This document shows positions 28,213 through 36,572 of a DNA stretch of 64,000 nucleotides, piece by piece (position 1 is the first letter of the stretch; each line of letters begins with the position of its first letter). Location of the stretch: contig NZ_WOTA01000020.1 of the NCBI RefSeq assembly GCF_011516825.1, positions 22,454-86,453 on the forward strand, written 5' to 3'. The DNA is from Acetobacter oeni. GTDB lineage: Bacteria > Pseudomonadota > Alphaproteobacteria > Acetobacterales > Acetobacteraceae. The notes beneath the pieces are model-generated. The model saw only the letters and a list, made by a program, of their open reading frames with translations, searched no databases and was not told the origin of the DNA. The position numbers and the translations under genes were made by a program.

Positions 28213-28655
28213 CAGAAAGCCCCATGACAGGCGATCCCGGCCGTCATCCCCTCCCCTCCGGGCTTCTGAAAAATCCCCTGCGGATCGCGGGTTTCGGCTT
28301 CCGGCGCACTGCCAGCCTTGCCTCTCTCCGCGATGCCCTTGCGGCGGCGGGTGGGGGCAGAGAGCTCGACGCCCTGGCCACGATCACGGAAAAAGCCTCT
28401 TCACCCGCCTTACAGGCACTGGCACGGGAACTTGGCCTGCCCATCCACGGACTGGCGCGTGAAACACTGGAACATGTCAGCACGCCAACCCGTTCCCACC
28501 GTGTCATGGCCGGTTACGGAACCGGCAGCATTGCCGAGGCGGCGGCTCTGGTCGCGGCCGGACCGGGCGCATGTCTGCTTGCGCCACGCGCGGTCTCATC
28601 CGACGGAATGGCGGTGGCGGCGATTGCCAGAAACGCGAGGAGGACCAGCGAATGA
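28209..28655 (+). CDS. cobE: Cobalamin biosynthesis protein CobE
   Basis: The 148-aa protein matches the small CobE/CbiG C-terminal family: [25 protein letters not shown] near the start, [27 protein letters not shown] in the middle, and [38 protein letters not shown] near the end. Its exact role in the aerobic pathway is not settled. It overlaps cobL and cobM by 4 bp each, as expected within a coupled operon. Confidence 0.88.
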   Translation: MTESPMTGDPGRHPLPSGLLKNPLRIAGFGFRRTASLASLRDALAAAGGGRELDALATITEKASSPALQALARELGLPIHGLARETLEHVSTPTRSHRVMAGYGTGSIAEAAALVAAGPGACLLAPRAVSSDGMAVAAIARNARRTSE

Positions 28656-29437
28656 CCGTTCACTTCATCGGCGCCGGACCGGGTGCGCCGGATCTCATCA
28701 CCTTGCGTGGACGAAATCTGATCGCGGCAAGTCCTGTCTGCCTTTATGCCGGATCTCTGGTGCCGGATGCGCTGCTCGACCACTGCCCCCCCGGCGCGCG
28801 CATCGTCAACACAGCGCCACTGTCGCTTGACGCGATCGTCGTCGAGATCGTGGCAGCGCATGACGCGGGCCAGGATGTCGCGCGGCTGCATTCGGGCGAC
28901 CTGTCGGTGTGGTCCGCCATGGGGGAACAACTGCGCCGCCTGCGCGCGCTGGGCATTCCCTATGACATAACGCCCGGCGTGCCGTCCTTCGCCGCCGCTG
29001 CCGCCGCGCTGGGTGCGGAACTGACTCTGCCGGGTGTTGCGCAGTCGGTCGTGTTGACACGCACATCGGGCCGCGCCACCCCCATGCCACCCGGCGAAAC
29101 CCTTGCTGCCTTCGCCACAACCGGTGCGACACTGGCGATCCATCTGTCGATCCATGTGCTGGACCGCGTCCTTGCCGAACTGACCCTGCATTATGGGGCC
29201 GATTGCCCTGTTGCCGTAGTGTGGCGCGCCAGCTGGCCGGACGAGCGCATCGTCCACGCGACACTCGGCACGCTGGAAGCCGCGCTGGCCAGCGAACTGG
29301 AACGTACCGCGCTGATTCTGGTTGGACGTGCGCTCGGAGCCAGCGACTTTGCGGAAAGCCGCCTTTACGCCGGCGATTATGACCGCCGTTTCCGTCCTGT
29401 CGGCACCATGCCCCGCTTTCCGGATGAGGCCGAATGA
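28652..29437 (+). CDS. cobM: Precorrin-4 C11-methyltransferase
   Basis: The 261-aa tetrapyrrole methylase opens with [22 protein letters not shown] and carries [39 protein letters not shown] and [32 protein letters not shown]. It adds the C11 methyl group. It starts inside the cobE stop (ATGA) and ends inside the cobB start. Confidence 0.95.
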   Translation: MTVHFIGAGPGAPDLITLRGRNLIAASPVCLYAGSLVPDALLDHCPPGARIVNTAPLSLDAIVVEIVAAHDAGQDVARLHSGDLSVWSAMGEQLRRLRALGIPYDITPGVPSFAAAAAALGAELTLPGVAQSVVLTRTSGRATPMPPGETLAAFATTGATLAIHLSIHVLDRVLAELTLHYGADCPVAVVWRASWPDERIVHATLGTLEAALASELERTALILVGRALGASDFAESRLYAGDYDRRFRPVGTMPRFPDEAE

Positions 29438-30759
29438 AGAGTCCTGAAACGATCTGTCCCGGTCTTATCATTTCCGCCCCGGCTTCCGGCGCGGGCAAGA
29501 CCATGGTCACGCTGGGACTTCTGGCCGCCCTGCGCGCGCACGGGTTGACGGTGCAGCCGTTCAAGAATGGTCCCGATTACATCGATCCGGCGTTTCATTC
29601 GGCCGCATCGGGGCGTCCGTCGGTCAATCTCGATACATGGGCCATGTCGGAGGAACGGATCGCGGGTCTGATCGGAGCGCGGACGGATGCGGATCTGATC
29701 ATTGCCGAGGGTTCGATGGGGCTGTTTGATGGCGTGGCGTCGGCAGGCGAGACCGGGAACGGATCGAGCGCGGATCTGGCAGCGCTGACGGGATGGCCGG
29801 TCGTGCTGGTGCTGGATGTGTCCGGCCAGGCCCAGTCGGCCGCCGCCATCGCCCATGGCTTCGCCACGCTGTCATCCGGGGTGCGGCTGGCTGGCGTGAT
29901 TCTCAACCGCGTCGCCAGCCCGCGCCACGAAGCGCTGATCCGCACGGGCATGAAGGATGCTGGCATACGCGTACTGGGCGCCCTGCCCCGACGCGCGACC
30001 ATGACCCTGCCCGAACGGCATCTTGGTCTGGTGCAGGCCGAAGAACAGCCGCAGCTTGCCGCGCTGCTGGACGATCTTGGCATTTTCATCACCGCGCATA
30101 CGAATATTGATGAGATCGTGACGCTGGCCGCCGGCTCCGTCGGTGCCCGGGCTCCGGCGATGGCGTTACCGCCGCCCGGCAATCGTGTAGCACTAGCCCG
30201 CGATGCCGCCTTTTCGTTCGTGTACCCGCATTTGCTTGAGGGATGGCGCACGGCGGGGGCGGAAATCGTGCCCTTCTCGCCGCTTGCCGACGAAGCTCCC
30301 GCTCCGGACGCCGATGCCTGCTGGATTCCCGGTGGCTATCCTGAACTTCATGCCGGCACGCTCGCCGCCGCCCATCGTTTCCGCGATGGCCTGCAACGCT
30401 TCGCCGCGCACAAGCCGGTGCATGGCGAGTGCGGCGGCTACATGGCGATGGGCGTGGGACTGGTCGACGCACAGGGCATCCGGCATGCCATGGCAGGCCT
30501 GCTGGGGCTGGAAACCTCCTTCGCGCAGAGGCGCATACACCTGGGCTACCGGCTGGCCACGCTTCACGCGCCGATTCCCGGATATGACGCAGGGCAGCAG
30601 CTGCGTGGGCATGAATTCCATTACGCCACCATCACCCGGCAGCGTGACGAAATGCTTGCGCACACCCTCGACGCCAATGGCACCCGCGTCTCCGAAGCCG
30701 GATCGCGGCGTGGCCGGGCCACCGGCACCTTCTTTCACCTGATCGCGCCCGCGACATGA
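29434..30759 (+). CDS. cobB: Hydrogenobyrinic acid a,c-diamide synthase
   Basis: The 441-aa glutamine amidotransferase amidates the a and c acetates, giving the substrate of the CobN chelatase. The N-terminal domain has the P-loop [33 protein letters not shown] and [12 protein letters not shown]. The C-terminal glutaminase has [23 protein letters not shown] with the nucleophilic cysteine, and LRGHEFHY. It is coupled to cobM and cobA by 4-bp overlaps. Confidence 0.94.
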   Translation: MKSPETICPGLIISAPASGAGKTMVTLGLLAALRAHGLTVQPFKNGPDYIDPAFHSAASGRPSVNLDTWAMSEERIAGLIGARTDADLIIAEGSMGLFDGVASAGETGNGSSADLAALTGWPVVLVLDVSGQAQSAAAIAHGFATLSSGVRLAGVILNRVASPRHEALIRTGMKDAGIRVLGALPRRATMTLPERHLGLVQAEEQPQLAALLDDLGIFITAHTNIDEIVTLAAGSVGARAPAMALPPPGNRVALARDAAFSFVYPHLLEGWRTAGAEIVPFSPLADEAPAPDADACWIPGGYPELHAGTLAAAHRFRDGLQRFAAHKPVHGECGGYMAMGVGLVDAQGIRHAMAGLLGLETSFAQRRIHLGYRLATLHAPIPGYDAGQQLRGHEFHYATITRQRDEMLAHTLDANGTRVSEAGSRRGRATGTFFHLIAPAT

Positions 30760-31493
30760 GCGGCTTTGTCTCCTTCGTCTCCTCCGGTCCAGGCGATCCC
30801 GAACTTCTGACGCTAAAGGCCGTGGCGCGCCTGCAGGCCGCCGACGTCATCCTGTTCGACGACCTGTCCTCAGGACCTGTCCTCGCCCACGCCCGTTCCG
30901 ATGCGGATGTCATCAGCGTCGGCAAACGGGCTGGCCGACCGTCGCCCCGGCAGGACAGCATCAACCGCCTGATGATGGATTATGCGACGACCGGCGCGCG
31001 TGTTGTCCGCCTGAAATCCGGTGACGCGGGCATTTTCGGTCGGCTGGAAGAGGAAATCACGGCACTGGAGGCCGCCGGTATCGGTTACGAGATCATCCCT
31101 GGCGTGCCGTCCGCCTGTGCCGCGGCCGCAGCCGCTGGCATCCCGCTCAGCCGCCGGCTGACCTCCCGCCGTGTCCAGTTCGTGACCGGCCACGATGTCA
31201 CCGGGGATCTGCCCGAAGAGCTGAACATGGCGGCACTAGCCGATCCGGACGCCACAACGGCTGTCTTCATGGGGAAGCGCACCTTTCCGAAGCTGGCCGC
31301 GCGCCTGCTCGCTGCCGGACTGCCGGGTGACACCCCCGCTCTTCTGGCCGAGGCGGTAAGCCACCCGGAACAGCGTCTTCTGTACACCACGGTCGCCGAA
31401 CTGGCCGGAATGCTCGCCACCCACCACAGCAGCGCGCCGGCACTCATCCTCTACGGCGCGCTGAATGGGCAACCGGGTGGAGGCCGACCATGA
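30756..31493 (+). CDS. cobA: Uroporphyrinogen-III C-methyltransferase
   Basis: The 245-aa protein makes precorrin-2 from uroporphyrinogen III. Motifs are VSSGPGDPELLTLKAVARLQAADVILFDDL, GKRAGRPSPRQDSINRLM, VRLKSGDAGIFGRLEEEI and IPGVPSACAAAAAAGIPLSRR. This is the branch from haem synthesis into corrins. There is no CysG-type dehydrogenase/ferrochelatase domain, so the product is channelled to CobI rather than to sirohaem by this protein alone. Confidence 0.94.
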   Translation: MSGFVSFVSSGPGDPELLTLKAVARLQAADVILFDDLSSGPVLAHARSDADVISVGKRAGRPSPRQDSINRLMMDYATTGARVVRLKSGDAGIFGRLEEEITALEAAGIGYEIIPGVPSACAAAAAAGIPLSRRLTSRRVQFVTGHDVTGDLPEELNMAALADPDATTAVFMGKRTFPKLAARLLAAGLPGDTPALLAEAVSHPEQRLLYTTVAELAGMLATHHSSAPALILYGALNGQPGGGRP

Positions 31494-32269
31494 TCGATCT
31501 GGTTCTTGTCGGCATCGGCACGGGAAATCCCGAACATCTTACCCTGCAGGCCATGCGCGAACTCAACGCGGCGGACCTGATCCTGATACCGCGCAAGGGC
31601 GACGACAAGAGCGAACTTGCCGACCTCCGCCGTATCATCTGCGCGCAGGTTCTCACCAACCCGGCGATCCGTGTCGCCGAATTTGACATGCCGCGCCGCA
31701 ACACGACCGATCCTGAGTATCACAGGGGAGTTACACAGTGGCACGATGCCGTCGCCACAGTGTGGACGGACGCGATCCGCACCCACCTGCCACGAGGCGG
31801 CACCGTCGCGCTGCTCGTCTGGGGCGATCCGGCCCTCTATGACAGCACCTTGCGTATTGCCTCCCGGCTCACTCCTGTGCCCTCGGTGCGTAGCATTCCC
31901 GGGATCATGTCACTGAACATGCTGGCGGCCGCCCACACCATCACGCTCAACGCGGTCGGCGCACCGTTTCTCGTCACCACCGGCCGCCAGTTGCGCGACC
32001 ATGGCTGGCCGCGAGGCGTCGAGACGCTGGTGATCATGCTTGATGGAGAATGCTCGTTTCAGCATGTCGCTCCCGACAACGTCACCATTTACTGGGGCGC
32101 CTATGTCGGCATGAGCGAGCAGGTCCTGCTCTCCGGACCGCTCGCACAGACAGGCCCGCGGATTGTGGCCACCCGTGCCGAAGCACGTGCCCGCCATGGC
32201 TGGATCATGGACATCTATCTGCTGCGACGGTGTCCACCCGTGGTGAAGGGATCACAGAAACTCCGATGA
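31490..32269 (+). CDS. cobF: Precorrin-6A synthase (deacetylating)
   Basis: The 259-aa methylase has the opening DLVLVGIGTGNPEHLTLQAMRELNAADLILIPRKG and the CobF-typical VALLVWGDPALYDSTLRIASRL and IPGIMSLNMLAAAHTITLNAVGAPFLVTTGRQL. It methylates C1 with loss of the extruded acetyl group, a step found only in the aerobic pathway. Start and stop overlap the neighbours by 4 bp. Confidence 0.94.
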   Translation: MIDLVLVGIGTGNPEHLTLQAMRELNAADLILIPRKGDDKSELADLRRIICAQVLTNPAIRVAEFDMPRRNTTDPEYHRGVTQWHDAVATVWTDAIRTHLPRGGTVALLVWGDPALYDSTLRIASRLTPVPSVRSIPGIMSLNMLAAAHTITLNAVGAPFLVTTGRQLRDHGWPRGVETLVIMLDGECSFQHVAPDNVTIYWGAYVGMSEQVLLSGPLAQTGPRIVATRAEARARHGWIMDIYLLRRCPPVVKGSQKLR

Positions 32270-33417
32270 GCGGCACCCACGATATCCGGAAGACAACATG
32301 CGCGGGGACTGCCGAAGGACACGCGGACCGGGTGACACGCAGCGCGTCTTCTCCCTCCTCCCTTCGCCCTCCCCTCATCCCTGCGCATGGGGGGCAGGTC
32401 AGCGCGATCATGCGCCATTTTCCCGATGCCACCCGCCCGTTCATCGACCTGTCCACCGGTATCAATCCGGACGCCTATCCGCTACGCATGCCACCTCCCG
32501 GGAGCCTGACCCGCCTGCCCGAGGAAGAGGACGACCACGCCCTGCGGGAGGCCGCCGCTATCGCCTATGGCGCTGCCGCCCCGGACATGATCGCGACTGG
32601 TCCCGGCAGCCAGAGCCTGATCTCCCTCCTGCCCCGTCTTGTGCCCGCCCCGCGCGCCTGCCTGTGGGAGCCAACCTATTCCGGTCATGCAACCTCATGG
32701 CAACAGGCCGGAGCCACCCTGCAACATGTTTCCGACCTCGCCAGTTTCATGCGGGAAGCCGCACGGGAGAGTACGGCCTGCATCCTGTGCAACCCCAACA
32801 ACCCGGACGGACGCATTCTCCCCGCGACGCAGCTACGGGAACTTGCGGACCTGTGTGCGTCACACGGCAACCATCTTGTCGTGGATGAGGCTTTTGCCGA
32901 TTTCGACGCGGAAAGCCTCATACCGGTCCTGCCGCATCCGGGTCTGATCATCCTGCGTTCATTCGGCAAGACCTGGGGATTGCCCGGCGTGCGGCTCGGA
33001 TTTCTGCTGGCCTCTCCGGAAACGGCGGAACAGGCGCGCAACCTTGTCGGTGCCTGGCCCGTCAGCACACTGGCCCTTGCCGTCGGCGGGCAGGCGCTGC
33101 GTGACAGGGAATGGCTGGACCGTGCCCGCCTCACCGCGTCTCAGGCGAAGAACCGCCTTGTCGGGCTTCTGGACAGGACAGGACTGCGCAGCGAGGGGCA
33201 GGCAAGTCTGTTCACCCTTGTCCGGACGGACCGCGCAACGGATCTGTGGACCCATCTGTGCCGCCACGGGATCATCACCCGTTTGTTCAGCACAGAATCC
33301 GACAGCCTGCGTCTCGGTCTGCCCGGAGCCGAAGAGGCGTGGCAACGTCTGGAAGCAGTACTGGCAGAGTGGCGGCAACAGGCGCCGTTGTCTCCTGGAG
33401 CGCATACGGATGACTGA
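32266..33417 (+). CDS. cobC: L-threonine-O-3-phosphate decarboxylase
   Basis: The 383-aa PLP enzyme of the aminotransferase I/II fold has PFIDLSTGINPDAYPL near its start, ILCNPNNPDGRILPATQL, VVDEAFADFD and the lysine motif LRSFGKTWGLPGVRLGFL. CobC/CobD-type decarboxylases make aminopropanol phosphate for the corrin side arm. The first 45 or so residues are low in structure. The end overlaps the next gene by 8 bp. A longer upstream frame exists inside cobF but is unlikely. Confidence 0.9.
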   Translation: MSGTHDIRKTTCAGTAEGHADRVTRSASSPSSLRPPLIPAHGGQVSAIMRHFPDATRPFIDLSTGINPDAYPLRMPPPGSLTRLPEEEDDHALREAAAIAYGAAAPDMIATGPGSQSLISLLPRLVPAPRACLWEPTYSGHATSWQQAGATLQHVSDLASFMREAARESTACILCNPNNPDGRILPATQLRELADLCASHGNHLVVDEAFADFDAESLIPVLPHPGLIILRSFGKTWGLPGVRLGFLLASPETAEQARNLVGAWPVSTLALAVGGQALRDREWLDRARLTASQAKNRLVGLLDRTGLRSEGQASLFTLVRTDRATDLWTHLCRHGIITRLFSTESDSLRLGLPGAEEAWQRLEAVLAEWRQQAPLSPGAHTDD

Positions 33418-34051
33418 GGAATACGCGCAACGGAACCCCATAAAACCTGGGGGCACGAAAATCCTCGCCCTTGCGTCCGGTGTGCCGGACGAGACGAGAC
33501 GCGGCATCATCCCCGCTCGCGACAGCGTGGCCAGCCAGGACAGCTCCATTCTCGCATGGCTGCGGGAAACACGGCTCCGTTATCCGGTGATCGCCGCTCC
33601 GGACGTCGATCTGACGGATGTCGAGTCCGATGCCGAGAGGCCTCTTGTGCGCGAGACGGCCCTGCGCGACCGTGATCACGGACAGTGGCACGGACGCCCG
33701 CTCCGTGACCTTTCGCCAGAGGACATCTCCCGATGGATCATGGATCCGGATCACGCCGCGCCGGACGGCGAAAGCAACCGGATGATGCTCGACCGTGCCG
33801 GCCGCTGGCTGGAGGCATTACCGGCCGGGACGGGCGACCTTATCGTCATCGCACGACCGACGATTATCCGGATGATGCTGATACATGCCCTTGGTGGCGG
33901 AGTGGACATGCGGCACCATCTGGACGTGCCGCCCTCAACCCGTAGCGCGATGTCCCGCCATACAGGCTGGCGGGTTTCCCTTGTGGGTGCACCACTGAGC
34001 AGTCGCGACGCCATGCCAGAAACGTCCGGACGGCTGGCTGAAAGCCGCTAG
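33410..34051 (+). CDS. Histidine-phosphatase-like protein lacking the catalytic histidines
   Basis: The 213-aa protein aligns by pattern with the phosphoglycerate-mutase superfamily: ALRDRDHGQWHGRPLRDLSPEDISRWIMDPDHAAPDGESNRMMLDRAGRWL corresponds to the E-D-GxWxG and GES blocks. Where active enzymes have RHG near the start it has LASGVP, and where they have a TH or SH near the end it has VIARPTIIRMML. Both phosphotransfer histidines are therefore absent. Genes of this type sit next to cbtA/cbtB in other alphaproteobacteria. It may be a binding or regulatory protein for the cobalt system. It starts inside cobC and overlaps the convergent cbtA stop by 4 bp. Confidence 0.75.
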   Translation: MTEEYAQRNPIKPGGTKILALASGVPDETRRGIIPARDSVASQDSSILAWLRETRLRYPVIAAPDVDLTDVESDAERPLVRETALRDRDHGQWHGRPLRDLSPEDISRWIMDPDHAAPDGESNRMMLDRAGRWLEALPAGTGDLIVIARPTIIRMMLIHALGGGVDMRHHLDVPPSTRSAMSRHTGWRVSLVGAPLSSRDAMPETSGRLAESR

Positions 34052-34776
34052 ATCCTACGCTGCCCACTCTTTGCGGATATCAGGACAGCCGAGGCCATCG
34101 GTCCGAAGATCAGTCCCAGCCCTCCCCACAGAACAACCTGCATCCCGATGGCGGCCTCGCGGAAACGCCAGAGAACGACGGCGGGGAAATTCGCCGGCAC
34201 CTCGTTGATATCTGGCAGAGCGCTCTGCACCAGCGCCACCAGAACAACGAACAGACCGCCTCCGCACAATGCACCGTTCCAGGCCCCAAAACGCTGCGCC
34301 AGCCGACGGCCCACCAGAATGGAAACCGCCATCACGCACAATGACAGCGTGATCATCTCGAAATACGTTGCAGTGCGCAGCCCTATGGTCCCCGGCTGTC
34401 CCACCGCAGGAGGATTGGGCGGATATTTCAGATCGGGGATCAGCACAAATGTCAGAAATCCCGCGCCTGCCAGCAGCATCGCCAACGCACGTGGCGAGAT
34501 CCGGCCCATGCGCCCATAAGCAAACGCAAAGGCAATCGCGAAAATTCCGCCATACGCCGCGCCATAGAGTGTGGCAGCCGTGAAAAGCCCGAACGAGGCC
34601 TGCACCGCGCGGCTGACAAGTTCGGGCTCGTCGTGCATTCCGGCCATCGCGTCCCTCGCGCTTTCAAAGGCGATGGACAGGTTGACCTGCGGCTCCCCGA
34701 ACACGCGCGCGAAGAGAAACGCCAGACAGGCGGCGAGAACACCCGCGATCATACCGCGAGCGAGAAGGCGTCCAGC
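34048..34776 (-). CDS. cbtA: CbtA-type cobalt transporter subunit
   Basis: The protein (about 242 aa) has roughly five to six membrane helices and the CbtA layout: LLARGMIAGVLAACLAFLFARVFGEPQV at the start, RAVQASFGLFTAATLYGAAYGGIFAIAFAFAYGR, and LIPDLKYPPNPPAVGQPGTIGLRT, a strongly conserved periplasmic stretch. CbtA and CbtB are predicted cobalt uptake partners in bacteria that make B12. The start at 34776 (MAGRLLARG) is preferred; the frame stays open to 34854, inside cbtB. It is cotranscribed with cbtB below a cobalamin riboswitch. Confidence 0.88.
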   Translation of the reverse strand, partial: AGRLLARGMIAGVLAACLAFLFARVFGEPQVNLSIAFESARDAMAGMHDEPELVSRAVQASFGLFTAATLYGAAYGGIFAIAFAFAYGRMGRISPRALAMLLAGAGFLTFVLIPDLKYPPNPPAVGQPGTIGLRTATYFEMITLSLCVMAVSILVGRRLAQRFGAWNGALCGGGLFVVLVALVQSALPDINEVPANFPAVVLWRFREAAIGMQVVLWGGLGLIFGPMASAVLISAKSGQRRI

Positions 34777-34795
34777 CATCAGGAAATTCCGAAAA

Positions 34796-35017
34796 TCAGT
34801 GGCAGGGAAAACCCAGCAGATGGCGTCCGTCATGCACGAATTCATGCACCGCATGTCCCGCTATCAGCGACGTGGCACCCTGCTCAGCCCCCACGAAATA
34901 CAACATCATCGCAGCCAGAAGGAGACCGAAGACTGCCCAAGGCACAAGAGCGCGCAGGGGAATGGCGTCCGGCACAGTGGAAGAGGCAGGAAAAGATGAA
35001 GAAAAACCGTGGCTCAT
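34796..35017 (-). CDS. cbtB: CbtB-type cobalt transporter subunit
   Basis: This 73-aa protein has one membrane helix (ALVPWAVFGLLLAAMMLYFVG) and the signature histidine tail VHEFVHDGRHLLGFPCH, thought to bind the metal. It lies 19 bp before cbtA and about 50 bp after a cobalamin riboswitch, which supports a role in cobalt supply for corrin synthesis. Confidence 0.92.
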   Translation of the reverse strand: MSHGFSSSFPASSTVPDAIPLRALVPWAVFGLLLAAMMLYFVGAEQGATSLIAGHAVHEFVHDGRHLLGFPCH

Positions 35018-35067
35018 AACAGGCTCCGTTCGGAAAACCGCGCTCCGGGATGGGACAATGGAACAAC

Positions 35068-35188
35068 GGAGGTCTGGCTCTCCATCGCGCAGGACACGGT
35101 GGAATTACAGTGGCGCGACCGCGTCGGAGTTTCACCGACTTCCCCTGTTTTCCTGTGATACACCTTAATTCCAGCACCCTGCCTGTCA
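35068..35188 (-). ncRNA. Cobalamin riboswitch upstream of cbtBA
   Basis: Read on the minus strand the elements are: GGTGCTGG near the 5' end (about 35176), then ACAGGGGAAGTCGGTGAAAC with TCCGACGCGG, CGCCACTGTAA, and finally GAGAGCCAGACCTCC (about 35068-35082) as the B12 box. This is the common short cobalamin class. It should lower CbtBA production when B12 is abundant. The 3' edge lies about 50 nt before the cbtB start, within which the ribosome site would be masked. Confidence 0.92.
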
Positions 35189-35359
35189 ATGGACAGACGT
35201 ATGTTCCTGCCTCCTTTGGGCCTTCTGCCGGCAGCAGGAGATCGATTCATCCACGTGACATATTGATGCGGCTTCCCTGACCTCGTTATAGGAAAATAAG
35301 CTGATGGTTCCGTGCGAATCGATGAAAAAGAAAGGCTGGGGCGCTCCCGGTGGTCCCTG

Positions 35360-35375
35360 AGGCAGGAGACCTGCC
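35360..35375 (+). promoter_or_regulatory. Isolated B12-box-like sequence
   Basis: AGGCAGGAGACCTGCC matches the 3' B12 box of cobalamin riboswitches on the plus strand, but the other conserved blocks (GCCACTG, the CCGCAACTG block) are absent upstream. Downstream on this strand there is only a 30-codon frame running into the antisense of cobO. It is either a decayed riboswitch or a chance palindrome. Confidence 0.3.
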
Positions 35376-35422
35376 ATGAACCTGTTGAGAAAACAGATGT
35401 CACAGCATCCGGGTATCACCTT

Positions 35423-36031
35423 TCAGAATTCGATTCCTTCCTGCGCCCGGACGCCCGCCTTGAAGTGATGCTTCACCGGCATCATCTCCGTGACCATGTC
35501 CGCTGCCTCGATCAGCGCTGGTTTCGCGTTGCGGCCCGTCACCCAGACATGCTGACCAGCAGACCGGGCAGCGATATCCGTCAGCACGCGGTCCAGCGCG
35601 AGGTAATCGTAACGCAGGGCAATGTTGAGTTCGTCCAGAATGACGAGCGCGATATCCTCGGACTGTAAAGCCTGTTTCGCTATATCCCAGGCCCGTTCGC
35701 ACGCGGCGATGTCACGTTCCCGATCCTGCGTTTCCCAGGTGAAACCTTCACCCAGCGCATGCCACGTCACCTGGTCGCCAAACCGTTCGAGCGCATGACG
35801 CTCCCCCGTATCCCATGCGCCCTTGATGAACTGGATCACCACCACCTTTTTGCCCCGGCCAAGCATACGCAGCGCCAGTCCGAAGGCGGCGGTGGACTTG
35901 CCCTTGCCTGCACCCGTATGGACGGCAAGCAACCCCCGCGTCTCGGTTTTGGAAGCGACCTCGCGATCCTGAACCGCCTTGCGCTTCGCCATCTTTTCGC
36001 GATGACGCGCGTTCTCGTCCATCTCTGTCAT
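35423..36031 (-). CDS. cobO: Cob(I)yrinic acid a,c-diamide adenosyltransferase
   Basis: The 202-aa protein is a CobA/CobO-type adenosyltransferase with the P-loop VHTGAGKGKSTAAFGLALRMLGRG and the family segments VVVIQFIKGAWDTGERHAL, EGFTWETQDRERDI, LVILDELNIALRYDYL and HVWVTGRNA. It transfers adenosine from ATP to Co(I) corrin. Its start overlaps the stop of the cobU gene by 4 bp. The first 25 residues are charged and probably disordered, as in relatives. Confidence 0.95.
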   Translation of the reverse strand: MTEMDENARHREKMAKRKAVQDREVASKTETRGLLAVHTGAGKGKSTAAFGLALRMLGRGKKVVVIQFIKGAWDTGERHALERFGDQVTWHALGEGFTWETQDRERDIAACERAWDIAKQALQSEDIALVILDELNIALRYDYLALDRVLTDIAARSAGQHVWVTGRNAKPALIEAADMVTEMMPVKHHFKAGVRAQEGIEF

Positions 36032-36549
36032 ACTGTTCCCTTTCCTCCCGCCGGCTTCGCAACCAGCGGAAAACCCGCGACCGTCAGGACGACCCTGTCC
36101 GCCACCGCCGCGATTTTCTGATGCAGCCAGCCCGCCTCGTCACGAAAGCGGCGAGCCAGAGCATTGTCCGGCACAATACCAAGCCCCACTTCGTTGCCGA
36201 CCAGCACCGTGAGCCCCTGTCGGGCGGTCAGTACCTCCAGCAAAGTATGCGTCGCCTCGGGAATATTATGTTCCTCCAGCAAAAGATTGCTCAGCCAGAG
36301 CGTCAGGCAATCAACCAGCACAGGTTTCTCGCCCACGTCCCGCAAGACCTGTGACAACGCGACCGGTTCTTCCACCGTCAGCCACCCCGCGCCGCGCTCC
36401 AGCTGATGCCGCGCGATCCGCGCGCGCATTTCCTCATCCCACGCACGGCCGGTCGCAACATAAATCCAAGGTCCCGGCTGTCGGCACACGACCGATTCCG
36501 CGTAGCGGCTTTTCCCGGAGCGTGCTCCGCCCAGAACCAGTTCAATCAT
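36028..36549 (-). CDS. cobU: Bifunctional adenosylcobinamide kinase/GTP:cobinamide-phosphate guanylyltransferase
   Basis: The 173-aa protein opens with the family P-loop MIELVLGGARSGKSRYAESVV and carries ATGRAWDEEMRARIARHQLERGAGWLTVEEP, including the histidine region that accepts the guanylyl group. VLVDCLTLWLSNLL and VGNEVGLGIVPDNALARRFRDEAGWLHQ follow. It activates cobinamide for joining to the lower-ligand riboside. It is called CobP in the Pseudomonas denitrificans nomenclature. It is divergent from cobT with only 23 bp between start codons. Confidence 0.95.
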   Translation of the reverse strand: MIELVLGGARSGKSRYAESVVCRQPGPWIYVATGRAWDEEMRARIARHQLERGAGWLTVEEPVALSQVLRDVGEKPVLVDCLTLWLSNLLLEEHNIPEATHTLLEVLTARQGLTVLVGNEVGLGIVPDNALARRFRDEAGWLHQKIAAVADRVVLTVAGFPLVAKPAGGKGTV

Positions 36550-36572
36550 TGCTCTCTTCCTCCGGACGCGGC

